Source of the DNA: Diphasiastrum complanatum
Lineage: Eukaryota; Streptophyta; Lycopodiopsida; Lycopodiales; Lycopodiaceae
Assembly: GCA_029204225.1 (NCBI GenBank)
Contig: CM055098.1
Location: 18,815,303-18,879,302 of the forward strand
Length of the DNA stretch: 64,000 bases
Direction of reading: 5' to 3'
The notes under the pieces were generated by a model. It was not told where the DNA came from. It saw only the letters and a program-made list of their open reading frames with translations, and did no database searches. The position numbers and the translations under genes were made by a program. Below are positions 19,653 to 30,789 of this stretch, in pieces (the first letter of the stretch is position 1; each line of letters opens with the position of its first letter).

Positions 19653-20384
19653 CTTGGCTTCGACCCATTTGGTGAGGTAGTCTGTGGCTACGATTATGTA
19701 TCGAGCCTGGGAACTCCTTGCTATAGGGTGAATGGACCTATAACCTGATTCTAGATTGGTTAACAAAATCTAGTTCAGAAGAAATGGCTAATCCACAATC
19801 TAGCATGCTAATCAACAGAATATAATAGCAATGATCAAAGAATGAAAAAATACAAGATTTCAATGTATGAGCATTAGCCTCAACACAAGCTAGAGAGAGA
19901 GAGAGAGAGCTAGAGAGATGACAAGCAATATTTGTTTAGATCCAAAATGGCATGAGATGTCCAATCCCCATTTTTCGAATGGTGCTTGGGCTAAGACTGG
20001 GTGCAGTAGATCATAGTTCAGTCTCGTTGGTCTCCTTGCCCTTTGGCACGCATCGCACTTTTTCAAGTATTCCTCTGTATCTTTATGAATCGTTGGCCAC
20101 CAACATCCTGATTGTAGGATCTTGCGAACTGTAATGTCAGATGCAAAATGACCTCCACCCATGCCTTTATGTGAAAGCGAAATGCTCTGGGTGGTCTCAT
20201 GAGAAAGAATAGACCACTGAAGAACTACGTCTGGACCTCTTCGGTACAACTGGCCGGCAATCAGCTGATAAGGTCTAGCCTTCAAGATCAATTTTCCCTG
20301 TTCCACATTTTGTAGTGATTTGTCTGGTTGGCCCCACATTAGATATTCAACAATGTCGGTAGTCCATTTTGGTATCGTGTCCAC
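19653..20384 (-). pseudogene. Gypsy-3 integrase, N-terminal half, with a ~200 bp insert
   Basis: Upstream half of the Gypsy-3 integrase. The zinc-binding region is clear (HKGMGGGHFASDITVRKI...CWWP...CDACQRA, about 20180-20030), then the core start 'FEKWGLD' near 19960. The core resumes at 19740-19658 with 'YIIVATDYLTKWVEA', just before the chromovirus. Between them, about 19741-19945, is unrelated AT-rich sequence with a GA microsatellite (near 19892-19910) that interrupts the core. Its origin is unknown. Confidence 0.75.
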
Positions 20385-21873
20385 GTAAAATAAGACAACA
20401 TCTGCCAGCTCATTGTCGGGTTGGATTGCAATCTCCTTTTCCTTGATTCATGACACATGATCTGCCATGTAGTGTTGTTTTCCCTTGCGAACTACTATCC
20501 GAAGATCAAATTCCAACAACAGAAGGAGCCATCTGGTGATTCTCCCGGTGTTGCAAGTTTTATTAACGAGATATAGCAAGGGCTGATGGTCCGTATAAAA
20601 AGCAAAATGTGTGGCTATCAAATAGTGTCAAAACTTCTTAACCACATAGATCATTGCTAGTGCTTCCCGCTCTGTGGTTGAATAGTTCATTTCGGTTGAG
20701 CTGTCAACTTGCGAACCAGATTGGAAAAATTTTTTTGTGTTCACTTGGCTGGGTTAAGACTGCTCCAACTGCATACTTCGATGTGTCCGTATGCACGTGA
20801 AACTCAATGGACTAATTGGGTGGTCATAAGATTGGAGCTGAGACCAATGCATCCTTAATCTTCTGGAAAGCCTTCAGAGCTTTTTCATTCCAATGTGGAT
20901 CCATTGTGAGCTTGTAAATTGGTCTGGCTAGCTCCGCAAAATCAAGAATGAAGATCCTATAATAGTTAGCATGACCCATGAAAATGTAGACCTCACAGAT
21001 CGTCCCTGGTGGTGGTAGATCAATAATGATCCTGATCTTTGATAGATCTGTGGCAATCCCGTGTCTTGACACTATATGGCCGAGTATCAAGCCATGTGTC
21101 ACCCATAATTGACATTTTTCTGGATTCAGGGAAATCTGGTATTCGCGGCATTTTTGTAGCACCTTTTCCAAATTGGATAAGTGTTCTGAATCTGGTCTAT
21201 TCACGCACAGATCGTCCAAGAAAGTTTCTAGAAATTTTTGCAAATAATCTTTGAATGCCACCTGCATGACTCGCTGGAAAGTGCTTGGGGCATTGCAAAG
21301 TTTGAATGACATCACTTTATAGGCATAAGTTCTCCATTCCGTGGCAAATGCTGTCTTGTGCTGGTCCTGGGGGGCTATTTTCACCTGGTTGTAGCCGCTG
21401 AAGCCTTCCAAAAAATTGTAGGCTTCGTCGCCAGCTACTCTATCAAGGACACTTTCCGTAAATGGTAAAGGGAAATGGTCCTTTTTGGTGACTGCATTAA
21501 GCGCCTTCAGATTCACATAGATCCGCATTTTGCCATTCTTCTTGAGTACTATAACTATCGGCGATACCCATTCCGTGTGCTCGATTTTGTAAATGAAATC
21601 TGCATCCATAAGCTTCTGCAACTCTTGCTTGATCAGTTCTGTATAATTCGGGTTGCAACGGTAGTAACGGCTTACCTTGGGGATTGCTCCGTCCACCAAA
21701 GGTATGGTGTGTTGGACTATTGTTGGCGGAATGCCCTTTAGATCACTATAGCTCCAGGCAAAACAGTCTTTATATTCCACCAACAAGGATCGTAGTCTCT
21801 TGAACTGCGTGGGTGTTAACTGCTCCCCCACATGCACTGTTCTTTCTTCTTCTCTTGGTTCCGCAAGATCCAT
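20385..21873 (-). pseudogene. Gypsy-3 reverse transcriptase and RNase H
   Basis: RT domain of a plant gypsy polyprotein. 'YTELIKQELQKLMDADFIY', 'WVSPIVIVLKKNGKMRIYVNLK' and 'KDHFPLPFTESVLDRVAG' lead to the catalytic box FLDD near 21215, then 'LNPEKCQLWVTHGLILGHIV'. The frame is open from 21873 to 20824. RNase H (20820-20400) is recognisable by 'FHVHTDTSKYAVGAVL' but carries several stops. The active-site Asp pair is intact; some conserved positions are changed (IYVNLK for ICVDLK; MSFKLCNAP for MPFGLCNAP), so activity is doubtful. Confidence 0.82.
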
Positions 21874-21882
21874 CGGCTGTGT

Positions 21883-23662
21883 TCACGCAAGTCCCTCAAA
21901 GACTTGTTTCACTGGTGCCTGGCTTTGATCAGGTTCTCGTTGGGCTTGCGACATCATGCTTACCACGTCGTCCAATGTATAATTCTTGAAAGTATCAGGC
22001 ATCTCGTGAACTGGAGCTCGTCGAGATTCCTCTTTCAGCATATTGATCTTGGCCTGACTGGTCATTTTTTTTATTTTCTGTCACCTGTGTAGAAGATGAC
22101 GCTGTATATGAGTCCAAATTGATTGACTTCAAGGAATCCAACACCTTCTTTTTGTTCTTTTTTGTCATTTTGGTGGGTTCATCCTTGTTGTCTTTCTTCG
22201 GGACTGTTGTGACATTCGCCTCATGGTTGCGAATATCAACGTCTACTGTAGCCATTGCCTCTTCGGGTAGGTCACTTCATCAGATCACCTGGTTGTAGTG
22301 TTGCTTCAACTGATTCTTCTTATTCGCAGGTGTCTTGGGTGGATCGATCCTTGAGACTTTCGCCATAGTAGACCTTTGTGGTGGTTGAGCTGGTACCTTC
22401 TTGGTTCCGTAACGATCTGGGTCCATGTGGTGTAGGACTTGTTCATCAGTCAGTTCAATCTCCCTATTATAAGTTAGAGCATGTTGCCAAGGGACTAGAT
22501 CATCATCCACTGGGTTCTCAATCGGCTCTGCTGATAGCCATTCTACGTTTATCATATTCATCCCAAATGTGATTGGTGTGTCCATAGTGTAACATTTGGG
22601 TGAAGATGTACTCGGTTGTGGATCTGATTCATATTGACATGCCTGACAATCAATAGTGGCTAATGCATCTATCCATCTCGTGACATCCGTCTCTGAATGA
22701 TAGTGACCTCCCTTGGCTGGCCTTGGGCGATCAATCGTATGACCTGTCGTGAATGATCCGTCATCAGCTTTGGGTGCAATAGGTTTCACTGCCCATGTGG
22801 TTTTTATTACCTTTACAACTTGTTCTCTGTTCTTGAAGGTGAGTTTCCATGTACCCCAGTTGTGTACTACTTGCGCAGTCCTCAACCATGGTCTTCTCAG
22901 TAAAACACGGTATGCAGATGGAGATTCAGGTATATCCATGATTACAAAAGTAATCACAAACTGCATGTCTGATATCTTTACGGGAATATCATCAACTACA
23001 CCTTTTGGTTTCACACAGGATTGATCTGCTAGCTTGATGGCGAATCTTGCTGGCTTCAATCTTTGTAGATCCCATTTTTCATACAAAGTAGTGGAAATCA
23101 GATTGACACCCGATCCTCCTTCTACCACTGTTGCCTCGTCCTCGTATCTCTTGTGTTTAATTGGCAAATTGATGTTGTGTTTCTCACTTTTCCATGCTGC
23201 TCCGATGTGGAGGACGTTACTTGTCTCATCATAGCCTGCACAATATATGGGCTCAAGCGCTACTGGCTCCTCATCTGCTTTGGCCCATTTAGCTAGAAGG
23301 CTTTTCGCTTGTGGTGCAATCCGCAGTAGTTCTTCGAGTGGTAAACTAACATGGCTTGACAGCAAAAGTGTGAGCCTTTCAGTGTGTGGTTCCTCGGGCT
23401 CCACCATGTGAAAAGGTGGTTCATGTTGGTGCAACCGATCATTTGGATCAGTGCATAGTGGTGAGCCCGCTTGCGATTCCTGTTCGACACTGACTGGAGG
23501 TTCTGTGAGATTGTTTTGTTCTTGCTCTTTTTCCTCCTCTTGTGCTTTTTGTACCCAGTGTCTTATTTTATGGTACTGTCTTCTCTCTTCTCTCACATTT
23601 GGATATGGCGCTGAAGTTGAGGGTTGGTCGTCAGTGACCGATGGTGGTGGTGAGAGAGCCAC
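21883..23662 (-). pseudogene. Gypsy-3 protease region and linker, catalytic Asp lost
   Basis: A 460-codon open frame (23662-22280) begins with a Pro/Gln/Glu-rich segment. It holds a retropepsin fold with 'VVEGGSGVNLIS' near 23110-23140, followed by the second-flap block 'YRVLLRRPWLRTAQ'. In active relatives the motif is VDGGSGVN. Here Glu stands in place of the catalytic Asp (near 23120), which should abolish cleavage. A Lys-rich linker follows in another frame (22255-21883). This frame is unusually long and open for a dead element. Confidence 0.7.
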
Positions 23663-23680
23663 TTCCTTCCTCTTCTGTGC

Positions 23681-25164
23681 TCACGTAACAGCTAACACAG
23701 GAGCATGGTCTTGTCGACCTTTCGATGGCATCCCCGCTGGAATTGCTGGTTGCTGTATGACAATGAGGTTAAGAGGTGCACTGGTTCTAGGTTTAAATGG
23801 ACAATTCTTGAAATAGTGTCCATAACCGCAATCTCGACAAGAGGTTGTATATTGTCCCTTGTAGGGACATTCTGCAATTCTGTGTCCTTCGCCGCTTCCG
23901 TAACAGCCGTAATTTTTTCCACCTTGACGTTGAGTTTGAGCTGCATAGGCCGAAACATATTCATCTATGGTAGGATCCATAAATGGATCATCTGGTCCGT
24001 ATCACTGCTGCTGCTCAGGTTGAGGTGGCATTTGCATTTCTTGTTCCGCTGTTGTCAGGTTTACATGGGCCACTTGTTGATTGGCTGGCCCTGGTGGAGT
24101 AGGTAAGGCCATGCCTTGTGGTTGATTGAGTGCGCCGTACCTTGGTGCCACGTTAGGTGCCCCTTGATGATAAGGATAAGAAGTCTGATAAGGACTTCTC
24201 TTCTGTTGAACAACCCTGGGATTAAACAGACAATATGCCATATCGTGCGATGTTGCATTGCACAGATGGCAGAATCTATGTGTCGATCTCAAGTTTTGCT
24301 TTAGGATTGGACACTCGTTTGCTGTATGGTTCTGTGTGCATACTGAACACCATACGTTTTCTCATCGAGGATACTGCAGCTGGTTTGGTTCCGGTTGATG
24401 TGGAGTTAAGCTATAGTTTCCTGTAAGGCCTTCAGTTTCTGGTCAAACTACGCCGTAAGTTGCTCCATCTGCTGTTTGTGTAATTTTGTCATTTGCTCCA
24501 ATAGCAGTTCTGTGGATAGAGTGGATGCGTTTGATGATGATGATGTGATCGAGGGAGTAGGAGTGTGGATGGAGGGATATTCATCGTCGAATCTCTCATC
24601 CTCTTCCCTGATGGCATCTTCCATAGCTTCTTGCAGAGTAGCATACTACTCCCGTCGTTTCAGTTCTCTTCTAATGCTTCGTGGTAATCCGGCTAGGAAC
24701 CACATGATCACCACAATATCGGGAGTCAAGGCTGCACTGCACTCGGATCGTAGATGTTTGACCCGTTCAATATAGTCCCGGACCCTTTCTCATTTTCCCA
24801 TCTTGACTTTGCTCAGCAAGAGAAACGGGTCTTCCAAGAACTTTCTTGGTTTAAAGCACGTAATGAGAGCCGCTTTAACCGCTTCCCAGGTGGAGTTTTC
24901 TTCCTCTGACAGGTTAAAAAACCAATCTTGAGCCACTGTAAGTAAGGACATAGGAAATAACATCAGCTTCTCTGCAGGTGTCCGTTCGCCGTAGATTTCA
25001 CAAGCTTGCTCGTAGATCTAGAGGAATTGGATGGGATCTGATAATTCGTCATATTTTGGTATCTCCATCTGTGGTGCTCTCCAAACTGCATGCAAGTGTG
25101 CGACAAGTACGAGTTGGCCCATTGGATCCATTGGTGCTGGTTCCGGTTCTGCCTCTTGTTGCAT
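23681..25164 (-). pseudogene. gag: Gypsy-3 gag with three zinc knuckles
   Basis: Best start is ATG at 25164 (MQQEAEPEPAPMD...). The capsid block follows: 'KYDELSDPIQFL', a stop, 'YEQACEIYGERTPAEKLMLF', 'TWEAVKAALITCFKP', 'VRDYIERVKHLRSE', and then a coiled, Gln-rich part. Three knuckle-like motifs come next. CHLCNATSHDMAYC (about 24270) has canonical spacing. CYGSGEGHRIAEC (about 23895) has its second Cys changed to Ser. CRDCGYGHYFKNC (about 23835) has C-X2-C-X3-H-X4-C spacing. Four or more stops and frame changes inactivate it. Homologous to the gags at 761 and at 7526/27326. Confidence 0.75.
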
Positions 25165-26480
25165 AGTTGCTCATCTGGGAAGGTGTGGTGTCTGATTTGC
25201 TATCCTTCGTGCTATTGATCATCCTGATCTCAGATTCATCCAATGGTGGGTTCCAAAGTGATTGGATCTTGCTTATACAATATGGATCTTCAAGGATCTG
25301 ATCGATCTGATCGGCCGGAATGAATTTTAGGCCTTTTACGGTGGTTTTTCCTTGATAACTTTTTACTCCTTGCACTCATTGACCTGAGATTTTGACAGTA
25401 GCTGGATCTGATGCAGATCTTTCCACTGATCTGGTCTATGAGGGTTATCTTGTGCGAGGGTTCTTTAGCTGTTTTTGCAAGTAAAAAACTTGATATCTCT
25501 CAAATCTCTGGGAAGTAACTCTCGCAAGCTTCACAGTAGCGGGATCTGAGTTAGATCTCACTATAGAATTCTCTGCGAGAGCTAACTCTCGCAAGAAGTG
25601 AAAATTTCACTATCTACAAGGGTTCAAAACTACTTTTTGTGCTTGATCTTCACCAGATCTTCATACTAACTCTCGCAGGTTTCATCACTGATGTAATTTG
25701 ACATTCTGAATCGATTGAGAGGGTCTGCAAGAGTTCTTACTGGAAGGATTTGCTGGATCCTCACTTTTTAGTGATTTTTTAACACTTAAATCCAATTTTT
25801 TGCTCACTGGAATCAAACTAACTCTCGCAAGCTCTTCTGTGTCCTGGTCTCACTGAGATGGAACTTCAGAATCCTCTGCGAGAGTTCTTGACCACGGAAA
25901 CTGAAAATTTCACTGTCTACGAGGGTTCACTGGTACTTACCCGTCTTTTTTTCACTGGAAACTCTTGCACAGACACTTATTCATCAAGCTAACTCTCGCA
26001 AGCTTCTCTATGTCCTAGTCTCACTGAGATGGAACTTCAGAGGGCTCTGCGAGAGTTTTTATGAAGATTTGAATTTTTTTGGATTTTTTCAAGGGTTTTT
26101 TTGAATTTTTTATGATTTTTCTTTGATTTTTACAATCTGCTTGGAACTAGCTCTCGTAGGCTTCTATGCAGGTCTGGGACAACCCTGGAGCTGTTGCCAG
26201 TCATGCAAGGGTTAATTCCCACTGATTTTGGCTCTTTTTTCCTCCAAAATGCAGATTGATGTGTTTTTTTTGAGTTTTTTGGATGATTGGTTTGGGTTTC
26301 AAGCCCCTCAGAGGTTGTTCAGGGCCTCCTCTACCCTCTCACACCTCCTCCGCTAGTTGTGAATAGTCCAAACACAAAAAAATACAAAAAACTAACTCTA
26401 AACTCTCAAAAATCTACCTAAACTACTCTAAAAAGCAAGAAAATAACTAAAATGTAGGTAAACTAGTTAGTGGAAACCTA
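25165..26480 (-). promoter_or_regulatory. Gypsy-3 leader with repeated CTCTCGCA / TGCGAGAG
   Basis: Non-coding leader between PBS and gag. Exact 8-mers lie at 25519-25526, 25574-25581, 25586-25593, 25670-25677, 25822-25829, 25877-25884, 25993-26000 and 26048-26055, with many one-mismatch variants. Both orientations occur. At 25574-25593 two copies form a perfect 8 bp stem with a CTAA loop. Around 26060-26140 the sequence is very T-rich on the plus strand. The pattern recurs in the pol-ORF2 spacer (11890-12190). Role unknown. Confidence 0.55.
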
Positions 26481-26498
26481 TCCCCAGCAACGGCGCCA
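26481..26498 (-). other. Gypsy-3 primer binding site, tRNA-Asp
   Basis: On the minus strand TGGCGCCGTTGCTGGGGA, matching the plant tRNA-Asp type PBS (TGGCGCCGTTGCCGGGGA) with one substitution. It sits one base from the 5' LTR end at 26500. tRNA-Asp priming is typical of OTA-clade gypsy elements. Confidence 0.85.
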
Positions 26499-26499
26499 C

Positions 26500-27320
26500 T
26501 ATAGGGTCGAAGATCTCTCGTAGTATAGCCCTTCCGCTTGTCAACAAAGGTTAGATCACTGGATAGGTACCTAACTATGCATAGGTGCTATTTTTAGTTA
26601 ATTTCCTACTTTCTCCCTTAACTCTACTCACCACTATACTACTACTCTTTAACTCTACTCCTCTACACTAACATTCATCATGGTTTTGGTTGAAGAGAAG
26701 GAATGGAGAAGAAGAGATTGAGAAGAGAAGAGAAAGAGAGAGATAGAGAGTGAGGGTGGAGGTTAGCTCAAATGCTCCTTATGCTTGCTAATGGAAAAGC
26801 ATTCACTATGGCAAACAATAAACATGGAAATAGAAAGCAATGGAAAACACAATCAAGAGCAATAGCAAATAGTGAATAGCAAATGAGGATGCTTCTCTTC
26901 CAAAAATGGTAGAGTTTCCTCCTTCTCATTAAGCCTGAAAATAGTGTACAAATGGTGCCTTTTTATAAAATGGGGAAGGCCCTTGCCCCTCAATCTTATT
27001 GGCTAATATTCAGAATGATCCTATCCATTCATCTTGGACCCAACTTGATCCAAGGGTCCACAAAAAGTACATTAAAAATCACAAGATTCATGTGAGTCCC
27101 AATTTGGACCCAACTCTAAAAAGTGATATCTAAGTTTAAAAATGACATTGGGCCTCTAGTTTTATTTTAATTCAAAGACCCAAGTCAAGTTTATTTTATT
27201 TACAACTCTAATTGCGTGCTCGTTGGGCCATGAGCTTATACACGCAAGATGCCATGCCCTCACAACAAATTTTATTGGAGGATTAAATTTATTTACACTT
27301 TGTTGGGAATACCCCCAACA
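26500..27320 (-). repeat. Gypsy-3 5' LTR
   Basis: 821 bp partner of 7727-8546. The outer end (plus coordinate 27320) is ...CCCCCAACA, i.e. TGTTGGGGG on the minus strand; the inner end reads CCCTATA instead of CCCCACA. The TATA-like TTTTATAAAA is at 26961-26970. Scattered substitutions against the other LTR indicate an old insertion. Confidence 0.85.
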
Positions 27321-27325
27321 AATCT

Positions 27326-29146
27326 TCACATGCATGAGCTCACTTAAACGGAGCCTTTGCAAATAGTGTTCCACGTACTGAAAAACATACTCCAAAGCTA
27401 TATTTACGTAAGTACGACAGTAACACTGATCCTCAAAGATCTCTTCAAGTCTTTGAGAATGCATGTGATGTCTATGGCAAGAAATCACTAAACGCCATGG
27501 TACAGCTCTTCTCGATGACCATGATCGATCGAACACGAGAATGGTTTTTTAACCTTGATCGTGAAGATAAATGAGACTGGTCACTCTTAAAGGAGGCCTT
27601 CATCAAACGCTTCAAGCCTTTTTGCTTGATTGAAAGTCCTTTTGTCAAACTAAGTAACATCAAAATGACAAAAGATGAGAAAGTACGTGACTACATTGAA
27701 CGATTTAAAAGATTAAAAAGTTAGGTACAAGAGCAACCCACTGAGTCTATGCTCATAGTTTGGTTCCTCATTGGACTCCCACAATGGATACGACGTGAGC
27801 TTTGCTCCAATGATGAATACACATCATTGAAACAAGCCATGTCTGATGCCATTCGGGAAGAAGACGAGGGCTCAGATGTCGATGAGCCACGTGAACGGAG
27901 AGCACATCGTGCTGTCCAAGAAGCTCGACCAAACGAAAAAACACGAGAATAGTTGTGGAAAACACAGATGGAGTTGCTTAACCAGCAACACCAACAATAG
28001 GTGGAGAAACTCATTAAAGAGTTTCAAAACACTCTTAAGTCTATCCAGAGTTCCATACCAGGTCAGTTACCCACTAGCCAAATCCACCATAGATGAGAGA
28101 ACACATGATGCTCTCATTGTCGAGGTGCATACACTGGCAATGAGTGCCCTTCATACCAACCAGTCCCAGATACTTCATTGATCAAATGTGACATCTGCGA
28201 CTTTATGGGGCATACATCACTTTATTGCTATTATAACCCGAGGAACCAGTCTCACAATCAGTCAGGGGGACATTATCAACCTCCTCAACAACCGTTTGTT
28301 TCACAGGACCAACACACGCACTACCAACCATGAAAAAACCAATTCCATATACAAGAGTTGCCTAGACAACCTAGACATGACCCTCAACCATAGCTGGCAC
28401 TCTTAGGACCACCTCCAAGAGGACAACCTGATCTAGGAGCACAAAAACATAGACACCCTCGAGAGTCTGCACAAGCACATCTGGTAGAAAACTCCTACGA
28501 TCACTCATATCATCACGATACAACACTTCCATCACCTAGTTCTCACCAATATCAAACCGACAACTCATGCTTGTGCAAACGGGATGAGTATTCCACACCA
28601 CCGAAAAATCCAGCACAGCTAGCCAACCAAGATGGTTATGCTATCGCCACAGGACCAATGAGCAACCACTACCTTATTTGTGGTGAAACATGACACTTCA
28701 TGGTTGACTGTAAAGTTAAAAACCAATACCATGCGGAGTGCCCAGACTATGTTCGCAAACACAGTTTCAAAGACTACCCTAAACAACCTAACAGGATCCT
28801 TCCCACACGTCATATATCATCCGAACTTGTTAGAGTTCTCACTAGAGCACAACGCCAACAACAAGAACAGCAGCACAACAATGATCCGCCAAAAGTAATT
28901 CCTCAGGAGATCAAGTCACCAAGACCGTTGGCTCATGTCCAACTGACATCCAAAGTACCCAACACACAAGCATATAGGCCCAAACCCAGAGTATATACAT
29001 GGGATGTGTATCCAGACGAAGTCTGGGATACAATCGATGACAAGATGATTAGTGAGGCAACAACACTGCCCACTCAAAAACCACAAAAACCTCGGTTACA
29101 AAAAAATAAAATTATCGATACAAAATTAACCGAACGTCAAAAATAG
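27326..29146 (+). pseudogene. gag: Gypsy-2 gag, 3' half and zinc knuckles
   Basis: Continuation of the gag begun at 7526. Capsid blocks: 'YDSNTDPQRSLQVFENACDVYG', 'REWFFNLDRED', 'LLKEAFIKRFKPF', 'VRDYIERFKRLK' and 'AMSDAIREEDEG'. Stops occur near 27571, 27722 and 27950. A canonical knuckle CDICDFMGHTSLYC is near 28190. A second is damaged near 28675-28715 (ICGET-stop-HFMVDC). The open frame 28700-29146 is the C-terminal tail, rich in Gln and Pro. No aspartic protease motif follows before RT, so PR has been deleted. Confidence 0.7.
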
Positions 29147-30689
29147 ATGCCTGAGAAGCTTAAACAGCCGACTAAGCCCTTGTCTAAAGAGACAGAAACC
29201 AAACCATCTGACCAAGCTTCCACGTCAGGTAGTGACTCCACTCAGATGATTCTCAAAGTTTTAGAAAAATTTGTGAAACCACCTTTCGATCTCCCACAAA
29301 AATTTAAAGATTTCACACGGGATGACATTGTTATTCAGTTACCGCAGCTACATCGGGAACCTACACCAAGTTCCAACTCCTTTGAAGGACCTACTAAGAC
29401 AATCCCGTTAAACCTTAAAGATCCTGACGAGGAGACAGATCGAATCATTCATGTTGGTGCACACCTTTCGACCGAACAACTTTCTGATCTGGAAACTTTA
29501 CTTCGCAAATACATGGATGTATTTGCATGGAACTACATAGAAATGAAAGGAATTTTGTCTAGTATAGTCGTTCATATGATTCCTTTAGAAGACAACGCTA
29601 AGCCTCTTAGGGCCAAACCTTACAGAAGTAACCCCGTCTATTGCGAAAGAATCGATGAAGATATTAAGAAATTGCTGGATGCTGGCTTCATCTATGAAGT
29701 CCAACATACTGACTGGGTATCACCCATTGTGGTTGTACCCAGGATAAATGGCAAACTTCGTATCTGTGTCGATCTCAAGAACCTTAATGCGGTAACAAAG
29801 AAAGACCATTTTCTCTTGTCTTTGACGAACCAAATCTTAGAGGAAATGGCAGGAGCTGAAGCTTTCAACTTCTTGGATGGATTCGGCAGTTATTTCCTTG
29901 TTCAAATAGCCCCTGAAGATAGACATAAAACGACCTTTGCCACAAAGAACGGAGTTTATGCTTGTAATGTCATGCCTTTTGGCTTATGTAACGCCCCTTC
30001 AATTTTCCATAGGGTCATGCAACTGGCCTTTCAAGACCTCTTACATCAGACTGTAGAGATTTATCTCGATGATCTAGGTGTACATTTCTCAACAGCTACG
30101 CACCTTGACGCACTGGAGAAAATTTTCATTCGCTGCCGTAGATTTGGAATGTCACTCAACCCTGATAAATGCCAAATATGGGTCACCCATGGGGTAGTAC
30201 TCGGGCATATAATCTTAAAGGACAGTATTTCTACCGACCCATCCAAAAATCAAGGTTATAGTCGAAATGCCCTTACTTGCAATAGTGAAGGAAGTGTACG
30301 TCTTCCTCAGTCACACAAATTATTATCACATATTTATAATCAACTATGCCGGCAAGGCACGCCTTGTTCATTTAGTTGTGGTAGATCCTCGCTGGACCAA
30401 AGAACGAATTAAAGCCTTTGAGGAGTTGAAAATAGCCCTTACCACAACACCCATACTCCGCTCGCCAGATTATACGAAAGAGTTTCATGTGCATACTGAT
30501 GCAAGTAAGTATGCCATTGGAGGTCTTTTTGCACAGCCGGACGAGTATGACAAGGATTTCCCAATACGTTTCTTGAGCAGGCAATTGGTGCCTGCTGAAG
30601 TAAACTATACAACCACCGTTAATAAATCTTATAAAATGGGAAGTATAGCTCGATGGCTGTTGATACTAGAGGAATTGGATATCTCATGA
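29147..30689 (+). pseudogene. Gypsy-2 reverse transcriptase and RNase H
   Basis: RT frame open from 29147 to about 30260. Landmarks are 'LLRKYMDVFAWNYIEMKGI', 'DAGFIYEVQHTDWVSPIVVVP', 'KDHFLLSLTNQILEEMAGAEAF', 'MPFGLCNAPSIFHRVMQ' and the catalytic IYLDD (about 30058-30072), then 'WVTHGVVLGHII'. A frameshift near 30255 moves RNase H into the next frame ('HVHTDASKYAIGGLF', to 30689). Integrase should follow but is absent: within about 100 bp the sequence passes into the second ORF. Close relative of the Gypsy-3 RT. Confidence 0.82.
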
Positions 30690-30789
30690 CAAATATCACT
30701 CTTCAACAAGTACAAAATGGACCCAAGCTTCACCAACACCTACTGATTGCGGACAAAGCATGGGACATTTCCATTGAATAAAAAAAGTC

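Larger units (their letters stand above)
7727..27320 (-). mobile_element. Gypsy-3 LTR retrotransposon, full-length but dead
   Basis: Minus-strand element of about 19.6 kb, 6.3 kb of which is the nested chromovirus. Order on its own strand: 5' LTR (27320-26500), tRNA-Asp PBS (26498-26481), leader (26480-25165), gag, protease, RT, RNase H, integrase (to 12622), a 1.1 kb spacer, the second ORF (11518-8511) and the 3' LTR (8546-7727). The LTRs differ by a few percent by eye, so it is clearly older than the insert it carries. Lesions include the protease Asp (VEGGSG for VDGGSG), the integrase Glu (NGQAKSSN) and many stops. Confidence 0.85.
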
